Assembly (NCBI GenBank): GCA_012513245.1
Contig: JAAZCN010000033.1
Coordinates: 1-19,902 of the forward strand
DNA: 19,902 nucleotides
Origin: Synergistaceae bacterium
GTDB lineage: Bacteria; Synergistota; Synergistia; Synergistales; Synergistaceae
Direction of reading: 5' to 3'
The notes below the pieces were generated by a model. It saw nothing but the letters and a program-made list of their open reading frames with translations, did no database searches and had not been told where the DNA came from. Of this stretch, positions 5,481 through 13,443 are shown piece after piece. Both the position numbers and the translations under genes were made by a program. Every line of letters begins with the position of its first letter. The stretch's first letter is position 1.

Positions 5481-6565
5481 TTTTTTGCTGCCTCATAATT
5501 ATTCATGAATTTTTCCATCAACAGGCTGTTTTCTTCCGGAAGTCCCACTGTTATCCGAATGACCCCTTTGCCCCTGAAACGGAGCAGACGGACAATTATC
5601 CCATCCTTCAATAGCCCGTCTCTCAGACCGGTAGATATCTCTCCGAGCGGAAGTAGTATAAAGTTAGCCTGTGACGATATAAAACTGATTTCGTTAGTGC
5701 GGAAAAAATCATAAAATTTCTTTTTCTCATTTCTTACCATTTCTACACTTTCTGTTAAGAACTCAATGTCGTCAAGTGCGGCTTCCGCACCTGCAGCTGC
5801 CGGTACCGAGACCGCATATGGCTCCCTGACTTTATACAGATACTTCATCAACTCAGGATCACCTGCTATCCATCCGACTCTGAGCCCTGCCAGTCCATAT
5901 ACTTTTGAGAAGGTCCTGCAGACCATTAGATTGGGATATTCGTTTAGCAGTGTCAGCCCGTCAGCTGTATTTTCATCGGCAAATTCTATATATGCCTCGT
6001 CAAGGACAAACAGGACCTTTTCGGGTATGGCATCGAGCATTTTCCTAATATCACGTATACCTGTACCCGTTCCTGTCGGATTGTTGGGATTGCAGAACAC
6101 CACCATTCTGGTCTTCTCTGTTACTGCCTTGATAAAGCCCCCTGTGTCCAGCTCTATATTCTCTGTCATCGGGACCTTTACGGTCCTGCCTCCCATGATC
6201 TCGGCCATCTCGGCGTATACGGAGAAGGTCAGCTCACCGCACACCACCTCATCACCGGGTTCGATAAAGGCGCGGCCAAGCATCGTAAATACGCCGTCAA
6301 GACCGTTGCCTATCACGAACTGATCAGGAATCATGCCGTGTTTGCGGGCAAGTTTCTCCCTTAATCTGTCGCATCTGCTGTCGCCATACCTGTTGCATTT
6401 CGAAACGGCATTTTTTATCGCCTCGATAGCCTTTCTTGAAACTCCCAGGTTGTTTTCGTTTGACGATATACGTACAAAATCTGGGTATGTCGGCCCCGGA
6501 TCATACTCTTCCATGTCTCTTATGTTTGGACGTGCAATACTGTAAAAAAGATCTTTTTTGTCCAT
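5468..6565 (-). CDS. hisC: Histidinol-phosphate aminotransferase
   Basis: A PLP-dependent class I/II aminotransferase that converts imidazole-acetol phosphate and glutamate to histidinol phosphate. Visible features are SSNENNLGVS near the N-terminus, NPNNPTGTG (residues 159-167), VLDEAYIEF with the PLP Asp189, and RTFSKVYGLAGLRVGW with PLP lysine Lys221. Length is 365 aa, typical for HisC. The last codons of the upstream gene, GAG GAG GAG TAA, serve as the ribosome site for its ATG, with 3 nt between the genes, so the two are coupled. Some HisC enzymes also transaminate aromatic keto acids, which may matter beside two arylacetate ligases. No clear terminator follows; an AT-rich repeat does. 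The location opposite a his operon supports the assignment over a general aminotransferase. Confidence 0.9.
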   Translation of the reverse strand: MDKKDLFYSIARPNIRDMEEYDPGPTYPDFVRISSNENNLGVSRKAIEAIKNAVSKCNRYGDSRCDRLREKLARKHGMIPDQFVIGNGLDGVFTMLGRAFIEPGDEVVCGELTFSVYAEMAEIMGGRTVKVPMTENIELDTGGFIKAVTEKTRMVVFCNPNNPTGTGTGIRDIRKMLDAIPEKVLFVLDEAYIEFADENTADGLTLLNEYPNLMVCRTFSKVYGLAGLRVGWIAGDPELMKYLYKVREPYAVSVPAAAGAEAALDDIEFLTESVEMVRNEKKKFYDFFRTNEISFISSQANFILLPLGEISTGLRDGLLKDGIIVRLLRFRGKGVIRITVGLPEENSLLMEKFMNNYEAAKNKAN

Positions 6566-6568
6566 ATC

Positions 6569-7384
6569 TTACTCCTCCTCAATAAGGGAATTTATCTCTC
6601 TGACAGCAATCTCTGTCTCTTTGTAGACATAGTCCGCTTCCGGAAGAAGTGCTCCGATAGCAACAAAATATCCTTTTCCAAAAGCAGCCTGAGCCTTCAT
6701 GTCGCTCCCGGTGTCACCGAAAAACACCGGATCTTTGCACCCAAGCCTTTCTGAGAGTATTTCCAAACCTCTCGGTGATGGCTTGTATATACCTGTATCG
6801 CTGTGTATTATATTTTCTTCAGGAAAATCCTGCCATCCAAGGGCTTTTTTTGCCAGTTCCCACTCAATAAGATTCCTTCCGGTGTACACACCTACGGGCA
6901 AAGGAAGTTTGCTCCAGTGGACTCTGAGCATCGGCACTTCGAGTCTGTGCAGACCCTGATCTCCGTTGCTGCCAATATAAAGTCCGGCGCACAGTTCTCT
7001 GATCTGATCCCGCGGGACCGGCGTACCAAACCGCTCATCTACCCATGATATGACAGTTCCTTTAAAGGTCAAAAGTTCATCGCTGAGATTTTTAGGCGTA
7101 GGAATGGCCTCCGAAAGTTTCTTATTTCCGCTGTATGCTGCTATGGAAAGCATCGTCCAGGCAATATCGTAGTCATCGTTAAAGGACCCGTGCCTCTTGA
7201 ATATTTTTTCGTGTTCGAAAGTGTATCCGATAGAATCAGTAAGTCCTCCGCAGACTGATGCCCATCCATTCCGGATACCCTGACGAATGACCTCCGGAAA
7301 GGATCTCTCCACGTTTAGCAGGACTCCGTCCACATCAAAAATGAAAGCATCAGGCATAAAGTTGATTTTCATAAATTTTTTCAT
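6569..7384 (-). CDS. HAD-superfamily phosphatase, candidate histidinol-phosphate phosphatase
   Basis: A haloacid-dehalogenase-fold hydrolase, class IA type. Motif I is FIFDVDGVLLN with nucleophile Asp17 and acid/base Asp19. Motif II is VGVYTGRN, and motif IV is VFFGDTGSDMKAQAAFG. It resembles the HAD-IA subgroup (TIGR01548-like) sometimes found beside or fused to histidine genes. Length is 271 aa. ATG 7384 follows a GGAGGAA site at good spacing. It heads a two-gene operon with hisC. No PHP-type (HisK/HisJ) or HisB-N type histidinol-phosphate phosphatase appears in the window, so this gene is the natural candidate for that missing step. That role is inference; other small phosphoesters are possible substrates. 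Confidence 0.8.
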   Translation of the reverse strand: MKKFMKINFMPDAFIFDVDGVLLNVERSFPEVIRQGIRNGWASVCGGLTDSIGYTFEHEKIFKRHGSFNDDYDIAWTMLSIAAYSGNKKLSEAIPTPKNLSDELLTFKGTVISWVDERFGTPVPRDQIRELCAGLYIGSNGDQGLHRLEVPMLRVHWSKLPLPVGVYTGRNLIEWELAKKALGWQDFPEENIIHSDTGIYKPSPRGLEILSERLGCKDPVFFGDTGSDMKAQAAFGKGYFVAIGALLPEADYVYKETEIAVREINSLIEEE

Positions 7385-7426
7385 AAATTATTCCTCCAAT
7401 ATTTGCAAAAGAGACAAACGCGTGTT

Positions 7427-7455
7427 ATTATATAGCCCGTTTGCAAAACTATCAA
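7427..7455 (-). promoter_or_regulatory. Promoter of the HAD phosphatase-hisC operon
   Basis: Minus strand TTGATA (7450-7455), a 17-bp spacer and TATAAT (7427-7432). The palindrome TTTGCAAA lies in the spacer (7440-7447) and again downstream (7402-7409). Confidence 0.75.
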
Positions 7456-7554
7456 GCTATCACTTTAACTGAGTAAAGAGATGTAGGTTTTATTATCTTA
7501 ACTGTTGTTATGATTTTACATTATCATAGCTGCAGGAGGAAACGGAGAATCAGT
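7456..7554 (+). promoter_or_regulatory. Upstream region of the hisZGBA-IE-F operon
   Basis: No consensus promoter stands out. Candidate -10 boxes are TATTAT (7491-7496) and TATCAT (7522-7527); the latter follows TTAACT (7498-7503) with 18 bp. An inverted repeat TATGAT/ATCATA with 8 bp between the arms (7509-7528) lies just before the ribosome site and could be an operator or a small hairpin. I found no His-codon leader peptide and no T-box sequence here. Confidence 0.3.
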
Positions 7555-8760
7555 ATGAACAGAAACCCTAAAGGCTGCAGCAACATCGGAGGCCCCGCCG
7601 CGGCAAGGCTTGAATACTGCCGCAACAAGGCGCTCAAAATTTTCTCTACGTATGGGTACAGACCCTTCAGTCCATCAGAGCTCCAGCTCGTGGAAGATGT
7701 CTGGGACAAACTCTCAAAATCAAGAGCCAGGCGCCTGATAGCTCTCAACTCCCCCTTCGGAGAACCATGTTTCCTGAGGGGCGATCTAACCCTTTCGGCA
7801 GTTGCTTACCTGAGCAGCCATTATGAGGAAAATGAACGGCCGCTGAGGCTCTGTTACGCAGACAGGGTTTTTTCGGTCCCCGCTCCTCCAAAAAGCAATC
7901 TTGAGGAAAACCAGGTGGGCATAGAGCTCATTGGCTGGGAAGGTTCGGGCACCGACGCTGAGGTCATCTCTCTTCTGCTCCGGACGCTTGATGAGCTTTC
8001 AATAGAAAAATCTATAGTTGTTATCGGCGACATGTCTGTAATAGCAAGGCTTTTTGAAGGCATTCCTGAAAAGAGTGCAGAACAATTGGTCAGCGCACTG
8101 CAGGATGGCGCATACACAACATATTCAAAGATACTCGAAGAGACCGTAACAGATGAAAAGAAGAGGAAACTTCTTAAAGCTCTGCCTTCTCTTAAAGGTG
8201 ACTGTTCAGTTATAAGCGAGGCAATGCTGATGATGGAAGATACCTCTATCCTAATGCCACTCAAAAAATTGTGCGATTCACTCTGTAAGCTTGGATATTC
8301 AGAGAGGATCCGTATCGATCTTGGTTTCATTCGTGATCTCGGCTACTACAGCGGTCCAATATTCAACGCCTATTCTTCTGTTACAGCCTCGCTTCTGGGG
8401 GGCGGAGGCAGATACGACGGACTCCTGGCAAAGGTCGGGATGGAGGGAGAGGCTTCGGGCTTCGCACTTAACATCAAGGAACTTGCTGACCACTGTATCG
8501 ACGGGTCTCCTTCGCCAAAGATCATGCTCTGGTGCGGGTGCAGCGATCCTGCTGAAGGTCTCCGTTTTGCGGATGGATTATACAAAAAAGGATTTTCTTT
8601 CGAATTGAGCTGGACCACAGACAAAAGTGAGTCCCTGAAAACTGCAGGGCTTCGTAAATATAAATATTGGGCGGATTTTTCATCAAAGCAGGTAACAAAT
8701 CTACTAACGGGACAAATTACAGATCTAACAGATTTTGACAGGGAGGCTCTATCATGCTGA
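7555..8760 (+). CDS. hisZ: ATP phosphoribosyltransferase regulatory subunit HisZ
   Basis: A histidyl-tRNA-synthetase-like protein that binds short-form HisG and gives it activity and histidine feedback control. Class II synthetase core features are seen: FLRGDLTLSAVAYLS (equivalent to the 'LRPDmT' segment), RLCYADRVFSVP, GIELIGWEGSGTDAEVISLL, DLGYYSGPIFNAY and GGGGRYDGLLAKVG. It has no tRNA-charging C-terminal domain. ATG 7555 is chosen because GGAG lies 7 nt upstream with AGGAGG further out; an ATG at 7510 would add 15 residues without its own ribosome site. Length is 401 aa. Its stop overlaps the hisG start by 7 nt (ATGCTGA), so both subunits are made together. First gene of the plus-strand his operon. 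Confidence 0.9.
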   Translation: MNRNPKGCSNIGGPAAARLEYCRNKALKIFSTYGYRPFSPSELQLVEDVWDKLSKSRARRLIALNSPFGEPCFLRGDLTLSAVAYLSSHYEENERPLRLCYADRVFSVPAPPKSNLEENQVGIELIGWEGSGTDAEVISLLLRTLDELSIEKSIVVIGDMSVIARLFEGIPEKSAEQLVSALQDGAYTTYSKILEETVTDEKKRKLLKALPSLKGDCSVISEAMLMMEDTSILMPLKKLCDSLCKLGYSERIRIDLGFIRDLGYYSGPIFNAYSSVTASLLGGGGRYDGLLAKVGMEGEASGFALNIKELADHCIDGSPSPKIMLWCGCSDPAEGLRFADGLYKKGFSFELSWTTDKSESLKTAGLRKYKYWADFSSKQVTNLLTGQITDLTDFDREALSC

Positions 8761-9395
8761 CTTTCGCGCTGCCCACAGGACGTTCGCTTGAAGACTGTAT
8801 AGAAATATTGGAAGGGTCGGGACTTCCGGTCGAAAAACTTAAAAATCACGGGAGAAACCTCGTCATTGACGAAGGCAGTTTTCGCTATCTGCTTACAAAA
8901 CCCTCAGATGTTCCGGCAATGGTGCACTACGGAGCTGCAGACCTTGCTATCGCTGGAAATGATGTTGTTGAAGAATCAGGCATCTCTCTGGTTGAGCTGC
9001 TGGACACAGGACGGGGAAAATGTTTTATGGCTGTAGCCGGGACCAAAGCTGCAGCTGAGAAATTCAACGGCAACACATGCAGCCTGATGGGACTAAAAGT
9101 CGCAACAAAATACACAAGGATCGCCGAGAACACTTTCAATTCATGGGGGGTCCAGATAAAGATCCTCAAGCTTAACGGATCAGTAGAGCTTGCCCCCGCT
9201 CTTGGCCTGAGCGACTGCATTTTTGACATCGTACAGACAGGGAGCACCCTTAAAGCCAACGGACTGATGGTGATAAAAGAGACGGCTCCGGTCTCACTGC
9301 GCCTGATAGCAGGCTCGGGATCTGTGCAGCTTAGGTGGGGCTCGATGTTCGGAATTGTAAATGCCATAGAGAATTATGTAAAAGGAGCGGCATAA
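8754..9395 (+). CDS. hisG: ATP phosphoribosyltransferase catalytic subunit, short form
   Basis: Catalyses the first step of histidine synthesis: ATP plus PRPP to phosphoribosyl-ATP. At 213 aa it is the short HisG_S type without the C-terminal regulatory domain, which requires HisZ, and HisZ is encoded immediately upstream. It opens MLTFALPTGRSLEDCIEIL and has GAADLAIAGNDVVEE and the PRPP-binding segment LSDCIFDIVQTGSTLKANGL. It overlaps hisZ by 7 nt and is followed 2 nt after its stop by the hisB start. Confidence 0.95.
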   Translation: MLTFALPTGRSLEDCIEILEGSGLPVEKLKNHGRNLVIDEGSFRYLLTKPSDVPAMVHYGAADLAIAGNDVVEESGISLVELLDTGRGKCFMAVAGTKAAAEKFNGNTCSLMGLKVATKYTRIAENTFNSWGVQIKILKLNGSVELAPALGLSDCIFDIVQTGSTLKANGLMVIKETAPVSLRLIAGSGSVQLRWGSMFGIVNAIENYVKGAA

Positions 9396-9397
9396 GC

Positions 9398-9967
9398 ATG
9401 AAAAAAGAGGTCAAAAGAGATACAAACGAAACTCATATAGAAGTTTCCGTCGAATTTCCCGGTAAAGAGAGAAAAATAGAGATCGGCTGCGGATTTCTGG
9501 CCCACATGACAGACCTCATGTTCAGCAGGGCCGGCATCGGGATCTGCCTTAAAGCAAAAGGCGACACTGAGGTAGACTATCATCACCTCTCTGAGGATAT
9601 TGGAATTACGCTGGGACATCTGCTCAGGGAGATAGCAAAAGAGGGCGGCATTGCACGTTACGGCTGGTGCATCCTCCCAATGGACGGCTCACTCGTGAGG
9701 GTAGCTCTTGATTTCAGCGGAAGAGGCGGTTCTTATTTCTCCGGCTCATTCCCCTCAGAAAAATGCGGTGACTTTGACATGGAACTAATTCCCGAATTTT
9801 TCAGGGGTTTTGCAAGAGAGGGAGGAATGACCCTCCATATAGCGCTTCTGGAGACCGATAATTCGCATCATGCAGCCGAAGCTGTATTTAAGGCGGTCGG
9901 GATGGCCCTCAGACAGGCTCTTTCACCCTCAGACCAGTCACCAAGCACAAAGGGGCTATGGCTGTGA
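9398..9967 (+). CDS. hisB: Imidazoleglycerol-phosphate dehydratase
   Basis: A manganese enzyme that dehydrates imidazole glycerol phosphate to imidazole acetol phosphate. It shows the two metal-site repeats: DYHHLSEDIGITLG (His62, His63, Glu66) and DNSHHAAEAVFKAVGMALRQAL (His157, His158, Glu161). It ends STKGLWL like other HisB proteins. Length is 189 aa: the monofunctional type without an N-terminal phosphatase. Two common motif residues differ: FLDHM reads FLAHM (Ala36) and PMDE reads PMDG. The metal-binding histidines are kept, so it is probably active. ATG 9398 has AAAGGAG 10 nt upstream; a start at 9335 would overlap hisG widely. Its end overlaps the hisA start by 10 nt. Confidence 0.92.
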   Translation: MKKEVKRDTNETHIEVSVEFPGKERKIEIGCGFLAHMTDLMFSRAGIGICLKAKGDTEVDYHHLSEDIGITLGHLLREIAKEGGIARYGWCILPMDGSLVRVALDFSGRGGSYFSGSFPSEKCGDFDMELIPEFFRGFAREGGMTLHIALLETDNSHHAAEAVFKAVGMALRQALSPSDQSPSTKGLWL

Positions 9968-10683
9968 TATTTTTCCCCGCCATAGATCTTTTCGGCGGCG
10001 ATGTAGTTCGTCTGACTAAAGGAGATTTTTCGAAACAGAAGAACTACGGACTCTCACCTCTCGAAACAGCAAAAAACTTTCTTGAAGCCGGGTGTACTCA
10101 CATACACATAGTGGACCTTGAAGGCGCTAAGGAAGGGAGGCCCTGCCACCTGAATGTGCTTGAGAAGATATCCTCTCTCGGAATGTTCGTTCAATACGGA
10201 GGGGGACTTCGTTCAGAGGGCAGTATAAGGGACGCTCTCTCCTCAGGTGCCGACAGGGTAATGATAGGCAGCCTCCTCTTTAAAAATGATGACATGCCGT
10301 GTCACATAGCAAGCGAGTTTGGACCAGCAGCAATGCCTGCAATAGATGTTAAGGCCGGGAAGGTCGTACACTCCGGGTGGCTGAGCGAAACAGATATGAC
10401 TCCGAAAGAAGCCCTCGCCCGGCTCAGGAAAACAGGGTTTTCAATTTTCCTGGTTACAAATACAGACCGTGACGGAATGATGTCCGGGACGGACCCTGAA
10501 CTCTATAGAGAATTGACAGAAGGTAAGAAAGACATAGTGGCAGCAGGTGGAATAACCACTGTAAACGACATAATGTCCCTGAATGATCTGGGAACCGCCG
10601 GGGTCATCGTAGGCAAAAGCCTATACGAAGGCGGCATCACAATTTCAGATGCTCTAAAAGCTGCATCAGGAAGCGAAAGATAG
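9958..10683 (+). CDS. hisA: Phosphoribosylformimino-AICAR-phosphate isomerase
   Basis: A (beta/alpha)8 barrel enzyme that isomerises ProFAR to PRFAR by an Amadori rearrangement. Asp10 in FFPAIDLFGGDVVRL and Asp130 in AMPAIDVKAGKVVHSGW are the expected acid/base pair, and TNTDRDGMMSG carries the conserved Thr169. Phosphate-binding loops GGGLR and VAAGGI, then VGKSLYEG, follow. Length is 241 aa. It overlaps the end of hisB; an alternative GTG start at 9964 is possible. Its product would go to HisF. In most genomes hisH sits nearby, but here no hisH gene lies between hisB and hisA or elsewhere in the window. Confidence 0.93.
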   Translation: MAVIFFPAIDLFGGDVVRLTKGDFSKQKNYGLSPLETAKNFLEAGCTHIHIVDLEGAKEGRPCHLNVLEKISSLGMFVQYGGGLRSEGSIRDALSSGADRVMIGSLLFKNDDMPCHIASEFGPAAMPAIDVKAGKVVHSGWLSETDMTPKEALARLRKTGFSIFLVTNTDRDGMMSGTDPELYRELTEGKKDIVAAGGITTVNDIMSLNDLGTAGVIVGKSLYEGGITISDALKAASGSER

Positions 10684-10686
10684 ACT

Positions 10687-11325
10687 ATGTCCGGTATAGA
10701 TATGAGCCTTATCAAATTTGACGAAAAGGGACTTGTTCCTGTTATTGTCCAGGATTCAACGAGTGCCGAGGTGCTTATGACTGCATGGGCAAACGAAGAA
10801 TCTTTAATACTGACGGCTGCTTCCGGAGAACTTACTCTTTGGAGCCGCTCCAGAAAAGAACTATGGAAAAAGGGCGAAACGAGCGGGAATGTTATGGAGG
10901 TCCTTGAGCTTCGCATTGACTGCGACGGGGACACTCTCCTTGCCATAGTGGAACCTGCCGGGCCTGCATGTCATACAGGAAAGCGTACCTGTTTCTACCG
11001 CTCCTTCTGGGGAAAAGAAAACTCAACAGAAGCTACGTTCCTCGGACGCCTCTGGCACTATCTGAACAAAAGAAAGTCAGAGAGTCCGGAAGAAAGCTAC
11101 ACTGCAAGGCTCCTTGCAAAAGGCCCTTCAAGAGTAGCCCAGAAGGTTGGAGAAGAGGGAGTCGAGACTGCTATAGCAGCAGCCACAGGAGATAAAGATG
11201 GCTTCCGTTATGAGGCAGCAGACCTGCTTTATCACCTCCTGGTAGCCTGTATCTCTTCAGGGGTCACTTTAAATGAGGTTCTTGATGAACTTATGTCACG
11301 GAACAAAAAGGACGAGGATCAATGA
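10687..11325 (+). CDS. hisIE: Bifunctional phosphoribosyl-AMP cyclohydrolase / phosphoribosyl-ATP pyrophosphatase
   Basis: A fusion protein for steps two and three of histidine synthesis. The HisI part (about 1-105) has [39 protein letters not shown] and [14 protein letters not shown], which hold the zinc and magnesium ligands. The HisE part (about 118-212) has [25 protein letters not shown] and [10 protein letters not shown], typical of the MazG-like helical pyrophosphatase. It starts 3 nt after the hisA stop and has a weak ribosome site (AGGAAG, 15 nt away), so coupling is likely; ATG 10702 is an alternative. Its TGA overlaps an ATG (ATGA), where the next gene would start and where the hisH remnant lies. 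Confidence 0.94.
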   Translation: MSGIDMSLIKFDEKGLVPVIVQDSTSAEVLMTAWANEESLILTAASGELTLWSRSRKELWKKGETSGNVMEVLELRIDCDGDTLLAIVEPAGPACHTGKRTCFYRSFWGKENSTEATFLGRLWHYLNKRKSESPEESYTARLLAKGPSRVAQKVGEEGVETAIAAATGDKDGFRYEAADLLYHLLVACISSGVTLNEVLDELMSRNKKDEDQ

Positions 11326-11390
11326 TCGCAATAATTGAGACGTTTTACATAAATGGCGGGAGGAATTTAAAATGTACATACAGAGGATAA
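11322..11390 (+). pseudogene. hisH: Probable 5' remnant of hisH (glutaminase subunit of IGP synthase)
   Basis: At the ATGA overlap with the hisIE stop, the frame reads [20 protein letters not shown] and then stops at 11388-11390 inside hisF. HisH proteins commonly begin MIAIIDYG. Six codons of match, sitting where the next operon gene should start, suggest an internal deletion that removed almost all of hisH and left its first codons joined to the hisF ribosome site (GGGAGG, 11358-11363). A six-codon match can be chance, so the call is tentative. As it stands the ORF is 22 codons and cannot encode a glutaminase. Confidence 0.45.
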
Positions 11391-12130
11391 TTCCATGCCT
11401 TGATATAAAAGACGGAAGAGTCGTCAAGGGAATAAATTTCGTTGACCTCAGGGACGCGGGCGATCCGGTGGAATGCGCAGTCGCATACGAAACGGCAGGG
11501 GCTGATGCGATCGTATTCCTGGACATAACCGCAACCAACGACGACCGTAAGACCGTTGCAGAGCTTGTCAAGGCCGTCGCTTCGAAGGTATCCATACCAA
11601 TTACAGTCGGTGGCGGGATGCGCACTGTCGATGACATCCGAACCATACTCAAGGCGGGGGCGAACAAGGTCTCACTCAATTCTGCCGCCGTAAAGAGACC
11701 GGATCTTATTACTGAGGGAGCGAAGAATTTCGGCAGTCAGTGCATTGTTGCAGCGATCGACGCAAAAAGAAAAGTGGACGGCACCTGGGAAGTCTACACA
11801 GAGGGAGGACTCACTGCAACAGGACTTGATGCGGTCAATTGGGCTCTGGAAACAGAAAAGCTCGGGGCAGGAGAAATACTCCTTACCAGCATGGACAGGG
11901 ACGGTACAAAATCAGGCTACGATCTTGAGCTCACTTCTGCAATAAGTTCAAAGGTAAATATCCCCGTCATTGCTTCCGGAGGAGCGGGAGACTATTCGCA
12001 CTTCTACGACGCTTTAACGGAAGGCAAAGCAGATGCAGTGCTTGCCGCATCACTATTTCATTACAAGGAGATCTCCATCCCGGAATTGAAAAAATATCTC
12101 TCCGACAGGGGGATCTCAGTAAGGCTGTAA
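11372..12130 (+). CDS. hisF: Imidazole glycerol phosphate synthase, cyclase subunit
   Basis: Uses PRFAR and ammonia to make imidazole glycerol phosphate and AICAR. It is a (beta/alpha)8 barrel with catalytic Asp11 ([11 protein letters not shown]) and Asp130 (VAAIDAKR). [21 protein letters not shown] and VIASGGAG are also seen. Length is 252 aa and matches the Thermotoga maritima enzyme position by position up to residue 133. Normally ammonia comes from HisH through a channel gated by Arg5, Glu46, Lys99 and Glu167. Here Arg5, Lys99 and Glu168 are kept, but residue 46 is Ala ([10 protein letters not shown] instead of GADELVFLDI) and residue 98 is Asn. No hisH is present in the window. ATG 11372 has a GGGAGG site 8 nt upstream. 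Confidence 0.95.
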   Translation: MYIQRIIPCLDIKDGRVVKGINFVDLRDAGDPVECAVAYETAGADAIVFLDITATNDDRKTVAELVKAVASKVSIPITVGGGMRTVDDIRTILKAGANKVSLNSAAVKRPDLITEGAKNFGSQCIVAAIDAKRKVDGTWEVYTEGGLTATGLDAVNWALETEKLGAGEILLTSMDRDGTKSGYDLELTSAISSKVNIPVIASGGAGDYSHFYDALTEGKADAVLAASLFHYKEISIPELKKYLSDRGISVRL

Positions 12131-12131
12131 T

Positions 12132-13403
12132 CTATGAACTCTTTTTCATGCGCACACGTGCTGCACCTGCATGGGCTGACAGTCCTTCGTTCTTTGCCAT
12201 TACTTCGGCAATGGGAGCCAACAGTTCTGCCCCCTCAGGCGTTATGCGCTGGAACGTACACACTTTGAGAAAGGTCATTACAGAGACTCCGCCCGTATAC
12301 TTCGCCGCTCCCATCGTAGGAAGAGTGTGGTTTGTACCTGCCACATAATCTCCGAAAACTTCTGCAGACCCTTCACCAATAAATAGGGATCCGTAGTTTC
12401 TAAGCAAAGGGACAAGTTTATATGGGTCTACGGTGTTTATCTCAAGATGCTCGGGCGCGATTTCGTTAGAAATCTCTGCTGCCTCTTCCAGCGAGTCAGC
12501 TATGATCATTATCCCGTTTTTCTCCCAGGCCTCAGCAGCAATGTCCGCCGTGTCAAGCCTTTTTAGCTGTTCTTTTACCTCTGATAAGACTCTGTCGGCA
12601 AGTCCTCTTGATGTGGTTATCAATATGCCCGCCGCATCAACGTCATGCTCAGACTGAGCAAGAATGTCCGCCGCTATGATCTGGGGGTCTGCTTTCTCGT
12701 CCGCTATGATCAACACTTCGCTGGGACCTGCGACAAAATCTATTCCGACTTTTCCGTATACCTGACGTTTAGCCTCTGTCACATACTTATTTCCCGGACC
12801 AACGATCATCGTGACCGGCGCTATGCTATCCGTACCATATGCGAAAGCAGCTACCGCCTGCGCTCCTCCGACGGCATAGACCTCATCGGCACCTGCTATC
12901 CTGAGTGCCGCCAAAGTCGCCGGATGCGGGAGACAGCTTCCGGCCATTGGCGGAACAGCTGCACAGACACGTTTAACGCCTGCAGTTTTTGCAGGTATCA
13001 CAAGCATCAGGGCCGTCGAAAAGAGTGGGTGGTTCCCCCCCGGTACGTAGCAACAGCAAGAATCGACCGGGATTATACTGTGACCGAGGAATATTCCCCT
13101 TGAAGTCTCTGTCGAAAGCAGGGGTTTTAATGTGTCGCGCTGCAGCAGTGCAAAATTCTTTATGTTGTATGCAGCCTGCTCAATTGCTCCGCGAAGTTCC
13201 TGCGATATGCCCAAGTAGGCTTTCTCAATATCTTCCTCAGGGACCCTGAAAGAATCCATGGCAAGGCCGCCAAACTTTTCATTATAAAAAGAGATCGCTC
13301 TGTCTCCCTCTTTCCTGACGCTGTCAATTATCTCTTTTACAGATGTAAAAATTGCCGGATCATCTTTAAAGTTTTTTTCTGCTGCTTCTTTATAATAGAA
13401 CAT
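12132..13403 (-). CDS. hisD: Histidinol dehydrogenase
   Basis: A zinc- and NAD-dependent enzyme that oxidises histidinol to histidine in two steps. Zinc ligands Gln250 and His253 (LAQSEHD), Asp352 (FGDYVAGTNHTLPT) and His411 (LSAHAGAARVR) are present, as is the catalytic pair Glu318-His319 (APEHLE). Length is 423 aa from ATG 13403 (GGAG 8 nt upstream); a GTG at 13412 would add three residues. It is convergent with hisF, one base between the stops, and has its own promoter. The segment PVDSCCCYVPGGNHPLFSTALM, with three Cys in a row, and the PHPATLAALRIAGADE stretch differ from textbook HisD and recall HisD-like alcohol dehydrogenases such as HpsN. The his context makes HisD the best call. Confidence 0.85.
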   Translation of the reverse strand: MFYYKEAAEKNFKDDPAIFTSVKEIIDSVRKEGDRAISFYNEKFGGLAMDSFRVPEEDIEKAYLGISQELRGAIEQAAYNIKNFALLQRDTLKPLLSTETSRGIFLGHSIIPVDSCCCYVPGGNHPLFSTALMLVIPAKTAGVKRVCAAVPPMAGSCLPHPATLAALRIAGADEVYAVGGAQAVAAFAYGTDSIAPVTMIVGPGNKYVTEAKRQVYGKVGIDFVAGPSEVLIIADEKADPQIIAADILAQSEHDVDAAGILITTSRGLADRVLSEVKEQLKRLDTADIAAEAWEKNGIMIIADSLEEAAEISNEIAPEHLEINTVDPYKLVPLLRNYGSLFIGEGSAEVFGDYVAGTNHTLPTMGAAKYTGGVSVMTFLKVCTFQRITPEGAELLAPIAEVMAKNEGLSAHAGAARVRMKKSS

Positions 13404-13443
13404 TACTGTCACTCCGTCCGTGGTTCCTTGTATTCACCGTGTT

